A DNA stretch of 64,000 nt from Pyxidicoccus xibeiensis. Its GTDB lineage: Bacteria > Myxococcota > Myxococcia > Myxococcales > Myxococcaceae. The stretch's first letter is position 1, and each line of letters begins with the position of its first letter. The stretch lies in contig NZ_JAJVKV010000015.1 in NCBI RefSeq assembly GCF_024198175.1, positions 62,001-126,000 of the forward strand, in the 5' to 3' direction. Below are positions 1-9,084 of this stretch, in pieces. The translations under genes and the position numbers were made by a program. A model generated the notes under the pieces. The model ran no database searches. It was not told the origin of the DNA and saw nothing but the letters and a program-made list of their open reading frames with translations.

Positions 1-391
1 CATGCGCCCGGGCGGCAACCTACACCGGGGCGTCGGCTTTCCTCCAGCACTCGGAGCCAATTCGATGGCCTGTAGGCCTCCAAGGGCTCGCCTGGCGCGT
101 CGAGACCTCCCGAAGAGGGCGCCAGGGCTTTTCCGCGGAGCAGAGGGCCGAAATTTGGAGGCGGTGGAGGGCCGGGCAACCTGGCCGAATGCCAGGAACC
201 GTCCACGGCATGCTCTCAGCGAAAGAGGGCTTCGTTCCTCCAAGACGTCAACGCTCTCGCCTGGCACTCACGTTCGGGGAGCGAGAGGAGATTTCGCGAG
301 GACTCGCCAGTGGCTATCCATGCAGCTCAGGGCTGAGAGTCTCGATACGCTCGGGCGTTGCGGCGCCGGCGGACACCGGCGCCACGGGGGC
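1..391. other. Left edge, no gene recognised
   Basis: No convincing coding sequence or RNA gene is visible between the window edge and the stop codon of the TonB receptor. Short open frames exist on both strands but none has a ribosome site plus a recognisable protein. The only notable feature is the short element at 323-340, which recurs with one mismatch at 19744-19761. Confidence 0.6.
323..340. repeat. Imperfect direct repeat, left copy (flanks siderophore island)
   Basis: The 18-bp sequence cagctcagggctgagagt matches 17 of 18 positions with cagctcagggttgagagt at 19744-19761. The core CTCAGGGCTGAG is itself nearly palindromic. The copies lie just outside the TonB receptor stop and outside the sbnA promoter, so they bracket the whole iron island. 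They could be a target duplication, a recombination scar, or chance. Confidence 0.35.
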
Positions 392-2599
392 TCAGTAGCG
401 CAGCGTGTAGCTCATGCTGACGACCGCGCCGCGCGCGGCAGCGTACGAGTCGTTCCTCAGCGAGTAGAGCATCTGGCTCACGCGCGGGTAGTACTGCTGG
501 TTGAAGAGGTTGCTCACGGCGAGCGTGGCAGTGCCCTTGCCCACCTCCAGGCTCGAGGCGAGGTCCACCGTCGCGTAGGTCTCGACCGGCAGCTCGCCGA
601 AGCCGGCGGTGCCCGCAGCCGTCTTCGCCTTGAAGCGGTTGCGGGAGCCCGAGACGGCGAGCACCACGCTGTTGCGCCAGGTGGGCAGCGTCTGGTGCGC
701 CGCGACGAGCGTCAGCTGCGAGGGCGGGATGCGGTAGCCATTGAGGAAGCCCCACTCCCCCTCCCGCTTCAGGATGCCCTCGAGCCAGGTGAAGTTGGCG
801 TCCAGCGTGAGGCCCGCGAGGGGGCGCGCGCCGAGCGTGGCCTCGAGCCCATACACGCGCTCGGGGGCGCGCACCGGCTCGACGCCGAGGCCGCCGGAGG
901 AGGTGCCGAGCTCCGAGCTGTTGATGAACGCGCTGAGCGAGCCGTGGACCACCTCGAAGTCCGTGCGCAGGCCGGCCTCCGCCATGTTCACCTTCTGCGG
1001 CGCGGTGTTCAGCGTGGCCACCGCGGCCCCCGGCCGGTTGGCGTTGCGCAGGATGAGGCCCACGTCCGGCAGCGAGTAGCCCTGCGAGAAGTTGGCATAG
1101 ACGCTCAGGGTCCGCAGGGGCTTCACCACCAGCCCCGCGTTGAACACCGTCGAGCGGAAGCGCAGGCGCGCGCCCTCCACCGGGTTGTCGATGAGCGTCA
1201 CGTAGTCGTCCACCGAAAGCCAGATGCGCTCGTGGCGCAGCCCGGCGCGCAGCGTGAGCCACTCGCTCGCCGCCCACTCCAGCTGCCCGAAGGCCGCCAC
1301 GGTGCCGAAGTCCATCGGCGGCACCCAGTCGCGCTCCCCCACGGGGACGAACGCGAGCCCGCCGCTCTCGTCGAAGCGCTGCGCGTCCATCAGCGTCACC
1401 GGCTGCGCGGTGCGCTCCCGGGCCGCGTCCAGGCCCCAGAGCGCGTTGAGGTCCTTGAGGATGGGCGTGCCGATCTCCAGGCGCCCACCGCCCTTCTGCG
1501 TCTCCAGCCGCGACTGAGTGATGGCCCGGTAGGTGGCGACGGTGCGCCCGTCGGACGGGAAGAAGTTAGTCTTGAAGTTCCGGTAGTAGAGCTGCCCGCG
1601 CACCGTGCTGCCGAGCACCGCGTCGTGGTCGTAGGTGAGCGAGAGCGTGGTGTTGCGCGTGGCCTCGGGCTGGGAGATCTCGAGCCCCTCGAGCACGCGC
1701 GACTTGGAGCCGAAGATCGGCAGTTCGTTGACGCCCGGGTCCGTGGTGAAGCGCGTGTCCTGCTCGCCCTGGAAGTGCGCGGCCGTCAGCTTCAGCCGCT
1801 GTTCTTGCGTGAGCGTCCAGGTGAGGGCGCCGGACAGGTCGTAGCGCAGCGACTCGGCGAGCCCGCCCTGGCCGTACGGGTTGGGAGGGATGCGGTCTCC
1901 TTCCGCGTCGTACTGGGCGGAGGTGCGCTCGAGCGCGCCGGTGAGCGAGAAGCCCAGCGGGCCCACCGCCCCGTCCGCCGTCTGGGCGAGGCGCCCGCCC
2001 AGGCCGCCGAGCGGCTTCACCGCGGCGGTGGTGGCCTCCAGGGTGGTGGAGAAGCGGGGCTGCCCGGTCCCAGGCCGGCGGGTGATGATGTTGATGATGC
2101 CGCCGGAGGCGCCCTCGCCGTAGATGGCCGTGGTGCCGCGGACCACCTCGACGCGCTCGATGGCCTCGGGGGACAGGGTGTTCAGGTCGCGCGACACGTT
2201 GCGCACGGCGCTCTGCGGGACGCCGTCGATGAGCACCAGCACGTTGCGGCCGCGCAGCGTCTGCCCGTAGGTGGACGGGGACTGGTTGCCCAGCGCGAGC
2301 CCCGGGACGAGCTTGCCAAGCGCGTCCGCGAGGTTCTGGCCGCTCGCCTTGTACTGGGCCTGAAGCTGCTCGCCTTCGACCACGGTGACCGCTCCGGGCA
2401 CGTTGGAGATGGCCTCGGGACGGCGCGTGGCGGTCACCACGATCTCCTCCGTGAACTCCGCCTCGCTCAGCCGCTCCTCCTCAGGGACCTCCTCCATCAT
2501 GAGGGCCGGCGCCTCCTGCTGGGCGAAGGCCGTGGGGGCGAGGCCCAGGCCGAGCGTGAGGAGCCAGGCGGGGATGGGATGCGGGCGGCGGGGCTTCAT
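392..2599 (-). CDS. TonB-dependent ferric-siderophore receptor
   Basis: Predicted outer-membrane receptor of 735 residues, a normal length for the family, importing a ferric siderophore with TonB energy. A signal peptide covers about residues 1-26 (cleavage after AFA). A TonB-box-like EIVVTA follows at about 52-57, then a plug domain (about 55-170, with GQTLRGRNVLVLIDG-type sequence) and a beta-barrel ending in an aromatic residue (LRY). The ATG at 2599 is preceded by AAGGAA. A Fur-box-like element lies 67 nt upstream, so iron repression is likely. Its place at the end of a staphyloferrin B-type cluster makes it the probable receptor for that product; this is inferred from context. The substrate cannot be read from sequence and another ferric siderophore is possible. 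Confidence 0.93.
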   Translation of the reverse strand: MKPRRPHPIPAWLLTLGLGLAPTAFAQQEAPALMMEEVPEEERLSEAEFTEEIVVTATRRPEAISNVPGAVTVVEGEQLQAQYKASGQNLADALGKLVPGLALGNQSPSTYGQTLRGRNVLVLIDGVPQSAVRNVSRDLNTLSPEAIERVEVVRGTTAIYGEGASGGIINIITRRPGTGQPRFSTTLEATTAAVKPLGGLGGRLAQTADGAVGPLGFSLTGALERTSAQYDAEGDRIPPNPYGQGGLAESLRYDLSGALTWTLTQEQRLKLTAAHFQGEQDTRFTTDPGVNELPIFGSKSRVLEGLEISQPEATRNTTLSLTYDHDAVLGSTVRGQLYYRNFKTNFFPSDGRTVATYRAITQSRLETQKGGGRLEIGTPILKDLNALWGLDAARERTAQPVTLMDAQRFDESGGLAFVPVGERDWVPPMDFGTVAAFGQLEWAASEWLTLRAGLRHERIWLSVDDYVTLIDNPVEGARLRFRSTVFNAGLVVKPLRTLSVYANFSQGYSLPDVGLILRNANRPGAAVATLNTAPQKVNMAEAGLRTDFEVVHGSLSAFINSSELGTSSGGLGVEPVRAPERVYGLEATLGARPLAGLTLDANFTWLEGILKREGEWGFLNGYRIPPSQLTLVAAHQTLPTWRNSVVLAVSGSRNRFKAKTAAGTAGFGELPVETYATVDLASSLEVGKGTATLAVSNLFNQQYYPRVSQMLYSLRNDSYAAARGAVVSMSYTLRY

Positions 2600-2665
2600 C
2601 GGAGGTTCCTTTTCGAGTGCGAGCGGTGCCGGTGCACGGGGAGTGTGAGCACGCCGCGTCTTATT

Positions 2666-2685
2666 TGATATCGATTCTCAAAGTC
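2666..2685 (-). promoter_or_regulatory. Fur-box-like operator upstream of the TonB receptor
   Basis: The sequence tgatatcgattctcaaagtc is an AT-rich interruption in GC-rich DNA and matches 18 of 20 positions with the element upstream of sbnA (19527-19546). It fits the classical 19-bp Fur consensus only partly, but the match to the sbnA site argues that one regulator binds both. It lies 67 nt before the receptor ATG. Confidence 0.65.
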
Positions 2686-2811
2686 AAAGTTGTTTCTCTC
2701 ATTCCCCGCCCGCGTACCCGGCCGTCCAACCGCCATCCGCACCCCGAGCGTTGGAGCCGCGACACGCTTCACGCGACAGAAGGTGTTCACCGCCTCGGTG
2801 TCATCAACTAA

Positions 2812-3933
2812 TTAGTGCCCTCGCGCGAGGGCATGAGCGCGGCCCGCCAGGCTGTTGGCCGCGGCAGCGCGGGTCCTGGCGCGCCAGAGGAAGAAGCCGG
2901 TGAAGAAGAGGCCCGCGGGGAAGAGGCCCGTGAGCACCGCGAGCAGCCGCGTGGCCAGGCCTCCCAGCGAGCCGATGTGCAGCGGGAAGCGCAGGGTCAT
3001 CAACCGCGCGGCCAGTGGCGCCTCCAGTGCGTTCTCCGCGCGCAGCACCGCACCGGTGTGGCAGTCCACGTGCACGACGCTCATCCCATTGGGGTGCGGC
3101 TCCTCTGGGAAGCGCTTGCGCACCCGCAGGGGCGCTCCGGGTGAGGCGGGCAGGTCGACGCGGGTGGTGCGCGCGCCGGGGAGGGCCTGGTCGGCCGTGG
3201 CCAGCAGCGCGTCCAGGGGCAACGGCTCGCCCGTCGCGGGTCCGGGCTTCGGAGGCGCGCTCCTCGGAGCCGCGCCGGTGACGAACTGGAGCGTGCGCTC
3301 GAAGGGTGCGGGGAAGACGAGCGCGGCCCCGGTGAGCCCGGACACCAGGAGGAAGATGAGTGAGAGCAGCCCGCCGAGCTTGTGGAGGTCGTAGTTCGCC
3401 CGCCGCCAGCGCAGCGGCCGGCGCAGGGCAAGGCCCTGGGCCAGCTTGCGGCGGCCCGGCCACCAGAGGACGAGCCCGCTGAGGCACAGGGCGATGAGCG
3501 CGAAGCCGGCGGTGCCCACCACCGCATGGCCCAGCTCGTCGGCGAAGAGCCTCACGTGCAGCTCTCGCACGGTGCCCACCAGGCTCTGCCCGGGCGTGCG
3601 CGCGCCGAGCACGGCGCCGGAGTACGGGTCCACGTACACCTTGAGGGCGCCGTGGGGCTTCATCCAGAGCTCGAGCGCGGCATCCGGCTGCTCGGGAATC
3701 CGGAGCTGGCGCGGCGGCGTGCCACCCTGGTGCTCCGTCACCACCTCCACCACCCGTGCGAGCGGCACCCGCTCGCCCGTGGGCTCCACCCGCCGCACCT
3801 CGGGCTGCAGGTGCCGATCCAGCTCCTCCCCGAAAACGAGCACGGCCCCGGTGAGTCCCGTCACCGCCAGCAGCGCGCCTACGGTGAGGCCCGCGTACAG
3901 GTGCACCTGGAAGAGGAGCCGACGAAACGTCAT
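2812..3933 (-). CDS. PepSY-associated TM helix protein, putative siderophore-iron reductase component
   Basis: Inner-membrane protein of 373 residues in the PepSY_TM family. Four hydrophobic helices are visible: about 14-36, 136-160, 183-208 and one near 325-350. The first and third carry the family's H-x-x-x-G / tGltGa pattern. The soluble loops between helices fit PepSY modules. Such proteins are commonly encoded beside TonB siderophore receptors and are thought to help reduce or release iron from siderophores in the periplasm. Here the gene sits between the receptor and the FhuF-like gene and has its own Fur-like box 15 nt before the ATG. The family is clear; the reductase role is inferred from context. 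Confidence 0.85.
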   Translation of the reverse strand: MTFRRLLFQVHLYAGLTVGALLAVTGLTGAVLVFGEELDRHLQPEVRRVEPTGERVPLARVVEVVTEHQGGTPPRQLRIPEQPDAALELWMKPHGALKVYVDPYSGAVLGARTPGQSLVGTVRELHVRLFADELGHAVVGTAGFALIALCLSGLVLWWPGRRKLAQGLALRRPLRWRRANYDLHKLGGLLSLIFLLVSGLTGAALVFPAPFERTLQFVTGAAPRSAPPKPGPATGEPLPLDALLATADQALPGARTTRVDLPASPGAPLRVRKRFPEEPHPNGMSVVHVDCHTGAVLRAENALEAPLAARLMTLRFPLHIGSLGGLATRLLAVLTGLFPAGLFFTGFFLWRARTRAAAANSLAGRAHALARGH

Positions 3934-3947
3934 CAGATGGACGGAGT

Positions 3948-3966
3948 GATGTTGAGAATCATTATC
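3948..3966 (-). promoter_or_regulatory. Fur-box-like operator upstream of the PepSY gene
   Basis: The sequence gatgttgagaatcattatc matches 16 of 19 positions of the classical Fur consensus GATAATGATAATCATTATC. It sits 15 nt upstream of the PepSY start and within the gap after the FhuF-like stop codon, suggesting an iron-repressed promoter for the PepSY gene separate from the biosynthetic operon. Confidence 0.7.
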
Positions 3967-4039
3967 AAAATTGAAAAATACCCGCCATTCCGGGAGCTGT
4001 CAAGCACGCGTGGACGTGCGAGGGCGCGTGAGGGCGCCA

Positions 4040-4870
4040 TCAGGCGTGCTCGGGCAGGCCCAGCTTCCGCAGGAGCGCCACACGCTCGTGGCCCTTCAAG
4101 ATGGGGCAGGTGTAGCAATGGAGCAGGCCCGGCAGCTTGTAGCGCTGGCAGCACGTCTCCCGGACCCGAACGACAGACGCACGGCCGAATCCGCTCAGGT
4201 CCTCATAGCGGACCGACTGGTGAAGCGGGTTCGGCCCGGGCATGAGCGGGCTGTCCGGTTGCTCCAGGAGGACTCGCCGGTCTTCCTCGACTGCCGCCAC
4301 AACGTCGGGGCGGGCCCTCAGTCCGTCATAGACATCCGCGCACAGATTGCCGGCGTTGCCCCACAAGATTCTCTTCGGCAAGCCCGTCACGCGATGCACC
4401 TGTTCGACGATGGGCGCCAGGTGGTTGGCGAAGAGGCTCGACAGCACCCGCCCGTGAAGCACATCCAAGCCGACGCGGGGCGCTGAGATGTCGAGCTTCA
4501 GCCGCGGTGGATGGACCACGATGCCCGCGAGGGAGTGCAGGACAGCGGCCCTGGGCAGGCCCTCCTCGGAGAGGCTCATGCTCACGTTCGAAATAGAGCC
4601 GTCCAGCCCTACCCCGGCGAGCGTCATGGCCGCCAGGAACCCCGACAACAGCGCCGCGTTGTAGTGCTTGTGCCAGAGCGAGGCGGCCGCCCACAGCTCG
4701 CCCGTCTGGAGCGTCTCCATCAGCCGCCGCACCGCGGCCAACAGGTGCTCGTCCTCGAGGTACACCGAGGCTCGCGCCATGTCCCGGCCATGCAGGTGCT
4801 CCCCCAGGAGCAGGCGGTGCTCATGGGGCGCCAGGAGAGGAAGGATTCGCTCCATCGCGGTGAGCGTCAT
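4040..4870 (-). CDS. FhuF-like siderophore-iron reductase ([2Fe-2S])
   Basis: Protein of about 276 residues from the ATG at 4870; a GTG at 4876 is an alternative start. The C-terminus has the FhuF arrangement C-C-x10-C-x2-C (Cys240, 241, 252 and 255 from this start), known in E. coli FhuF to bind an unusual [2Fe-2S] cluster that reduces ferric siderophores in the cytoplasm. The rest of the chain is diverged. The gene is last in the biosynthetic run, 10 nt after the second SbnH-like gene, so it is probably co-transcribed. It would release iron after uptake. The motif strongly supports the family; the substrate is inferred. Confidence 0.82.
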   Translation of the reverse strand: MTLTAMERILPLLAPHEHRLLLGEHLHGRDMARASVYLEDEHLLAAVRRLMETLQTGELWAAASLWHKHYNAALLSGFLAAMTLAGVGLDGSISNVSMSLSEEGLPRAAVLHSLAGIVVHPPRLKLDISAPRVGLDVLHGRVLSSLFANHLAPIVEQVHRVTGLPKRILWGNAGNLCADVYDGLRARPDVVAAVEEDRRVLLEQPDSPLMPGPNPLHQSVRYEDLSGFGRASVVRVRETCCQRYKLPGLLHCYTCPILKGHERVALLRKLGLPEHA

Positions 4871-4880
4871 CGACACGTGC

Positions 4881-6071
4881 CTACTCGAGGTAGAGATGCC
4901 CCGGGTGGGGCAGGCTGCTGAAGTCATGCGCGGAGATGACCCAGCCATAGGCGCCGGCATAGGGGAAGGCGAGCACATCCCCTACCCGCACCCGTGGCAG
5001 CATCACATCCTGCGCCAGGACGTCCTTGGGACTGTCCATCTTCCCGACGATTGTCACGGGACGGTTGACGCATTCCGGCCGCTCGAAGGGGTAGGCCCAC
5101 CGCTCTACCGGAAGGAGCTCGACGGGGTGGCTGTGCTTCCATGCGCCGGGCAACAGGAAGTGATGGAGTCCGCCGGCGATGACTGCAAACGCCTTACCTC
5201 GAATCTCCCGGACGTCGAGCACCTCCGCCGCATAATACCCGCAGGACGCCACGGAGTACCGGCCACACTCGAACAGGACCGAGACGCTTTCGGAGGGAAG
5301 CGGCTCGAGCCGGGCGGGCAGCCTGGCGGCAAAGGCAGGCATGTCGAACTGAGCCTGCAAGTCGCCGTAGTTCACGCCGATGCCGCCGCCCATGTTCACG
5401 CAGTCGACCGCCAGGTGAAACTCCTCGGACCACTGCCGCACCCTGCGGGCGTAGTGCTCGACCATGCCCAGGTGCTCCTCCACATCGAGGTTGTTCGACA
5501 GCGAGTGAAAGTGAAACCCGCGCAGCCGGAGATGTGGCGACGCCTGCGCCTGCAGGATGGCCGCGGGTACATCCACCTCATCGATGCCAAACTGAGTCGG
5601 CCTGCCAGCCATCTGGAGGGTGCCCACCGGGAGCGGCCCCCGCAGGTTCACCCGCAAGAGGAGCTCCATGACTGCCCCATGGCTCGCGGCGATGCGCTCG
5701 ACCCGCCGCAGCTCGTTCAGGCTCTCGACGTGCAGGAGGCTGACCCGGTGGTGAATTGCACCTACAAGCTCCTCGTCGGTCTTCCCCGGGCCGCCAAAGA
5801 GGATGGGACTGGTCGCCGTGACAGCCCGCACCTTGCGCACCTCCCCCAACGATGCAACCTCGAAGCCGTGAACGATGGGGGCAAGAGCCCGCAGCAACGC
5901 CGCATCCGAGTTCGCCTTGATTGCATAGAAGTAGCGGCACCTGGGGGGCAGCAGGGCGATGGTGCGGGAGACGTGCTCCTTCAAGTGCTTCAAGTCGTAC
6001 AGGAACGCGCAGAACGGGCGCGCCCCGTCCCGCTGCAGGTGTTCGTCAATCCTTGCCTTGATTCGCTCCAC
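4881..6071 (-). CDS. SbnH-like PLP decarboxylase, second copy
   Basis: Fold-type III PLP-dependent decarboxylase of 396 residues (alanine racemase-like barrel plus C-terminal beta domain), like SbnH and diaminopimelate/ornithine decarboxylases. The PLP lysine is in YAIKAN (Lys52). The glycine loop GGGIGVNY and the ECGRY motif are present. It is similar along its whole length to the protein encoded at 11677-12876, so the cluster has two decarboxylases where the S. aureus sbn operon has one. Translation starts at GTG 6071, overlapping the preceding stop as TAGTG, which indicates tight coupling to the IucA/IucC gene before it. It probably decarboxylates a citryl-diaminopropionate-type intermediate; the exact substrate is unknown. 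Confidence 0.88.
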   Translation of the reverse strand: MERIKARIDEHLQRDGARPFCAFLYDLKHLKEHVSRTIALLPPRCRYFYAIKANSDAALLRALAPIVHGFEVASLGEVRKVRAVTATSPILFGGPGKTDEELVGAIHHRVSLLHVESLNELRRVERIAASHGAVMELLLRVNLRGPLPVGTLQMAGRPTQFGIDEVDVPAAILQAQASPHLRLRGFHFHSLSNNLDVEEHLGMVEHYARRVRQWSEEFHLAVDCVNMGGGIGVNYGDLQAQFDMPAFAARLPARLEPLPSESVSVLFECGRYSVASCGYYAAEVLDVREIRGKAFAVIAGGLHHFLLPGAWKHSHPVELLPVERWAYPFERPECVNRPVTIVGKMDSPKDVLAQDVMLPRVRVGDVLAFPYAGAYGWVISAHDFSSLPHPGHLYLE

Positions 6072-7870
6072 TACCGTGCTCCCGTGCGGAAGGCGGCGAG
6101 TGGATTCCTCACCAGGTGGACTCCCGTGCCGGCTTCGGCGAACAGCCTGCGGCCCGTCAGTTGCTCGATGGCAACCCGCTCCGAGAAGAGGTCGAAGGCG
6201 GTGAAGCGCTCGGCCTCGTGCGGGAAGCGTCTCTGGTAGCCGTGAATCACGTCCGCCGCCATCGCCCAGAAGCGCTCCTCTGGCAGGCCGTAGCGCTCCA
6301 GCAGGAAGAGGGAAAGCTCGCCAAGGTTGATGAAGAAGAACGCGTCCTGGAAGAAGTCCTTCACCTCGGACGGGTCGTCCCTCTCGAGGAAGGAGTTCCG
6401 GTTCACGCGCGGATGGTTGGCGGGCGGGCCCTGCGTCTTCGGGCCAGGGTCTCCTGTCCGCAGGAAGGGCCGCGCGAACCGGATGCCGTCATGGAAGTCC
6501 TTGAGCGCGAGGCGCGCCGGCCTGCCCGCCCTGTGTATCAACACCATGTTCTGCGCGTGCGCCTCCATGGCCACGCCATGGGCATACAACAGGCGGATGA
6601 GCGGGAGGATGGCGACCTCCAGGAGCTCGCGCGTCCAGGCCTCCACCCCCTGCTCCCGAATCCACCTGTCAATCAGGGGGCGCCCATCCGTGGCGACGTG
6701 GCAGAGCGCGTTGAAGGGGACAGCCGCTTCGCCCGGGCGCAGGTGGGGATGGAGGCTCTCCCTCCAGATGGTCCCCAGCGTCCCGTACACCCTGGGCTCC
6801 AGGATGCCGGGAAGCCCCTGGTGATGGTAGGTGACTCCGACGACCTCCCGGAGGAGCGTCAGGCCCAGCTCTTCGCACAAGAACGAATCTCGCTCCCGGA
6901 GGCCCCCGAGCCAGGCTGAGATGGCAGGGGCATTCAGGATGGTGTGCTGAGACAGGATTCGGCTCGTCGAAGTGTTGGCGATGCTCAGCGGCAGCTTCAC
7001 GTATGCCTTCTCGGGCCTGGTAGCATTGGCCAGGGTCCGGATGGACTGCTGCGGACGGTACTCATCCTCCCCTTCGCCGAGATAGATGAGCCGGCCCGCG
7101 CCAAGCTGCTCCACGAAGCCGCCCGACACGATTTCGCGCCACTGCCAGGGATGAACGGGGACGAGTGTGTACTCTCCCAGGGTGCTCCCCCGGAGCGCTA
7201 CCGTGTCGGCGAAGCGCGCAAGGGTCGCCGCGCCAAGCTCCTGCCGCACGAAGGCCTGCAGCTCCAGGCCCGGGACGACCGCCGTCCTGGCCTCTTCCTG
7301 TCGTATGGCGAGCCAGACGAGCCGGAGCCTTGGCTTGAACTCCGGCCCGAAGGCCTGGTTGTCCACCAGGTCGAAGCCGACCCGCGACTTGTAGCACGGG
7401 TGGTATGGATGACCATCCATGACATCGCCCTCGAGCTCGTCGTAGCTCGACTCCCGCAGCGGCGGCTGCTGGAACCGGACGTCCTGGGCAAGGGTGTCCT
7501 TGAGCAGGGTTTGATGGAGCTCCTCGATGAAGGCAGCGAGCTTCTGTGAATCCGCCTTCAGCAGGTGTGAGACCTCCAGGAGGAAGGTGGACAGGGAGGT
7601 AGCCTCCGCCCCGTCACGCTGCACCGGCTGCGCGGTGAGCCGGACCCGGTCGAAGCCAAACGCGCGCCTCCCCTGGCAGGTGTAGCGGACCTCCTGATGG
7701 TGCGCATCACGCCCGCTCAGGGAGAACTCCAGCAGCCCGTCCTGGAGCGCGCGCACCTGGGGCTCGACAATCCCTTCGTAGACCAGCGACTCCACGAGCT
7801 GGCGGAAGATCCGCCGCCGCACCGCGGCCTGCTGTGGAGACTGAAACACCCGACCGACGCCATCATTCAC
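6071..7870 (-). CDS. NIS siderophore synthetase, IucA/IucC family (fourth copy)
   Basis: ATP-dependent ligase of about 599 residues from a GTG at 7870 that overlaps the MFS stop as GTGA; the open frame extends further upstream only as a shadow of the MFS gene. Family motifs are visible: MDGHPYHPCYKSRVGF, VHPWQWRE, PQQSIRTLAN, AHAQNMVL and LKDFHDGIRF, with the FhuF-like C-terminal subdomain. It adenylates a carboxylate and joins it to an amine. It closely resembles the synthetase at 13679-15550, including RRRIFRQLVE near the N-terminus and FFFINLGEL near the C-terminus, so the two are probably paralogues. S. aureus makes staphyloferrin B with three such enzymes, so this copy is the extra one. 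Its substrate is unknown. Confidence 0.9.
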   Translation of the reverse strand: MNDGVGRVFQSPQQAAVRRRIFRQLVESLVYEGIVEPQVRALQDGLLEFSLSGRDAHHQEVRYTCQGRRAFGFDRVRLTAQPVQRDGAEATSLSTFLLEVSHLLKADSQKLAAFIEELHQTLLKDTLAQDVRFQQPPLRESSYDELEGDVMDGHPYHPCYKSRVGFDLVDNQAFGPEFKPRLRLVWLAIRQEEARTAVVPGLELQAFVRQELGAATLARFADTVALRGSTLGEYTLVPVHPWQWREIVSGGFVEQLGAGRLIYLGEGEDEYRPQQSIRTLANATRPEKAYVKLPLSIANTSTSRILSQHTILNAPAISAWLGGLRERDSFLCEELGLTLLREVVGVTYHHQGLPGILEPRVYGTLGTIWRESLHPHLRPGEAAVPFNALCHVATDGRPLIDRWIREQGVEAWTRELLEVAILPLIRLLYAHGVAMEAHAQNMVLIHRAGRPARLALKDFHDGIRFARPFLRTGDPGPKTQGPPANHPRVNRNSFLERDDPSEVKDFFQDAFFFINLGELSLFLLERYGLPEERFWAMAADVIHGYQRRFPHEAERFTAFDLFSERVAIEQLTGRRLFAEAGTGVHLVRNPLAAFRTGAR

Positions 7871-9084
7871 GACTGGACCGTTCCTTCCCGCGCGACAGTG
7901 TCCGATGATTTCTGGGGCCCCCACACCGCGGCGGCCCCGGCCACGAAGCAGGCCGACATGGTGACGAAAATCCACGCCGGGCTGAGGCTCCGGGCGAGGA
8001 AGGCGCTCACGAGCGAGCCGCCGATCTGCCCCACCACCAGGAGGCTGTTCGCGGCACCGATGTGAGCGCCGCGCTGCGACTCGGGCGCCGCCTGCGAGAC
8101 GATGAGGAGGGCCGAGGGCAGCAGGGCGCTGAAGCCAAACCCTTGCAAGGCACGCCAGGGAAGGAGCCACTCGAGGCCCAGCGGCAGGGCCTGGAGCGCG
8201 ACGCCAGTCCCACAGAGCAACGAGGCGATGATGAAGTTCCGCTCCACCGAGGCGGTGTCGTTTCTCCTCCCCCACCAGGGTGCCCCGAACAGGGCGGCGG
8301 CCCACGTGACTGCCTGCATGACGCCCACCCAGGTGGCCGTAGGGGTGTGCAGTGGTGAGAGCTCCGTGACTCGTGCGGCGAGGATGGCCACCAGCCCGTA
8401 GACGCCCAGGTTGGCGCAAGTGCCGGCCAGCAGGAACCGCCGGACGCGGCGCTCTCCCAGGAGCTGGCCAAACGTGCCCCAGATGCCGGCCCGAGCGACG
8501 CTCGCCACCGGGCGAGCTCCATTCAGCAAGCCCACCGCGGCCACCGCCGAGAGCGCGAGGAGTCCTCCCAGGAGGACCAACAGGTGGCGAAAGCTCCACC
8601 AGTCCATGAGCACCCCACCGATGACGGGGCCCAATAGCGAGCCGGCCGCGACGGCGCTCTCGAGCCTTCCGAGCACCTGCCCCCGGCGCTCGGCCGAGGC
8701 CTGCGCGCAGGCCAGGGCCGTGCCCGCGCTGACCACTCCGCCGAACGCCCCCTGGAGGAGGCGGAGAAGGAGGAACTGGAACGGAGTCTCGGCATACCCC
8801 ATGAGGATGAGCGTCAGCGCAAGCCCCGCGAGCGCCCGGACCACCATCCACTTCTGGCCCAAACGGTCACCCAGCCTGCCCCAGAGCGGAGCAGTCACGG
8901 CATAGGAGACCGCGGGGGCTGCCAGCGCGAAGCCGCTCCACGTCAGGGCCGATGTCTGACTTGTGGCTCCGAGCTCGCGAAGAAAGAACGGCAACAGGGG
9001 GGCAATGACGCACAGGCTGGTGACGGAGAGAAAGTGGCTGCCCCAGAGCACCCGGAGGTTGCGCTCCCGTTCATCGAGTTGCAT
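7867..9084 (-). CDS. MFS transporter, probable siderophore exporter (SbnD role)
   Basis: Major facilitator superfamily protein of 405 residues with about twelve hydrophobic segments and a GxLxDRxGxK-like loop between helices 2 and 3 (GRLGDRLGQK), typical of drug/proton antiporters. The start at ATG 9084 shares a base with the stop of the preceding synthetase (TGATG), and its own stop overlaps the next GTG. In S. aureus the sbn operon contains the MFS exporter SbnD among the synthetase genes, and this gene fills the same place. The likely role is secretion of the finished iron-free siderophore across the inner membrane. Membership of the MFS is clear; substrate and direction are inferred from context. 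Confidence 0.88.
   Translation of the reverse strand: MQLDERERNLRVLWGSHFLSVTSLCVIAPLLPFFLRELGATSQTSALTWSGFALAAPAVSYAVTAPLWGRLGDRLGQKWMVVRALAGLALTLILMGYAETPFQFLLLRLLQGAFGGVVSAGTALACAQASAERRGQVLGRLESAVAAGSLLGPVIGGVLMDWWSFRHLLVLLGGLLALSAVAAVGLLNGARPVASVARAGIWGTFGQLLGERRVRRFLLAGTCANLGVYGLVAILAARVTELSPLHTPTATWVGVMQAVTWAAALFGAPWWGRRNDTASVERNFIIASLLCGTGVALQALPLGLEWLLPWRALQGFGFSALLPSALLIVSQAAPESQRGAHIGAANSLLVVGQIGGSLVSAFLARSLSPAWIFVTMSACFVAGAAAVWGPQKSSDTVAREGTVQS

Noticed and set aside
2-2668. Long plus-strand open frame opposite the TonB receptor
   Set aside because: Its composition is Arg/His/Gly-rich without any domain, whereas the minus strand encodes a full TonB receptor with signal peptide and TonB box.
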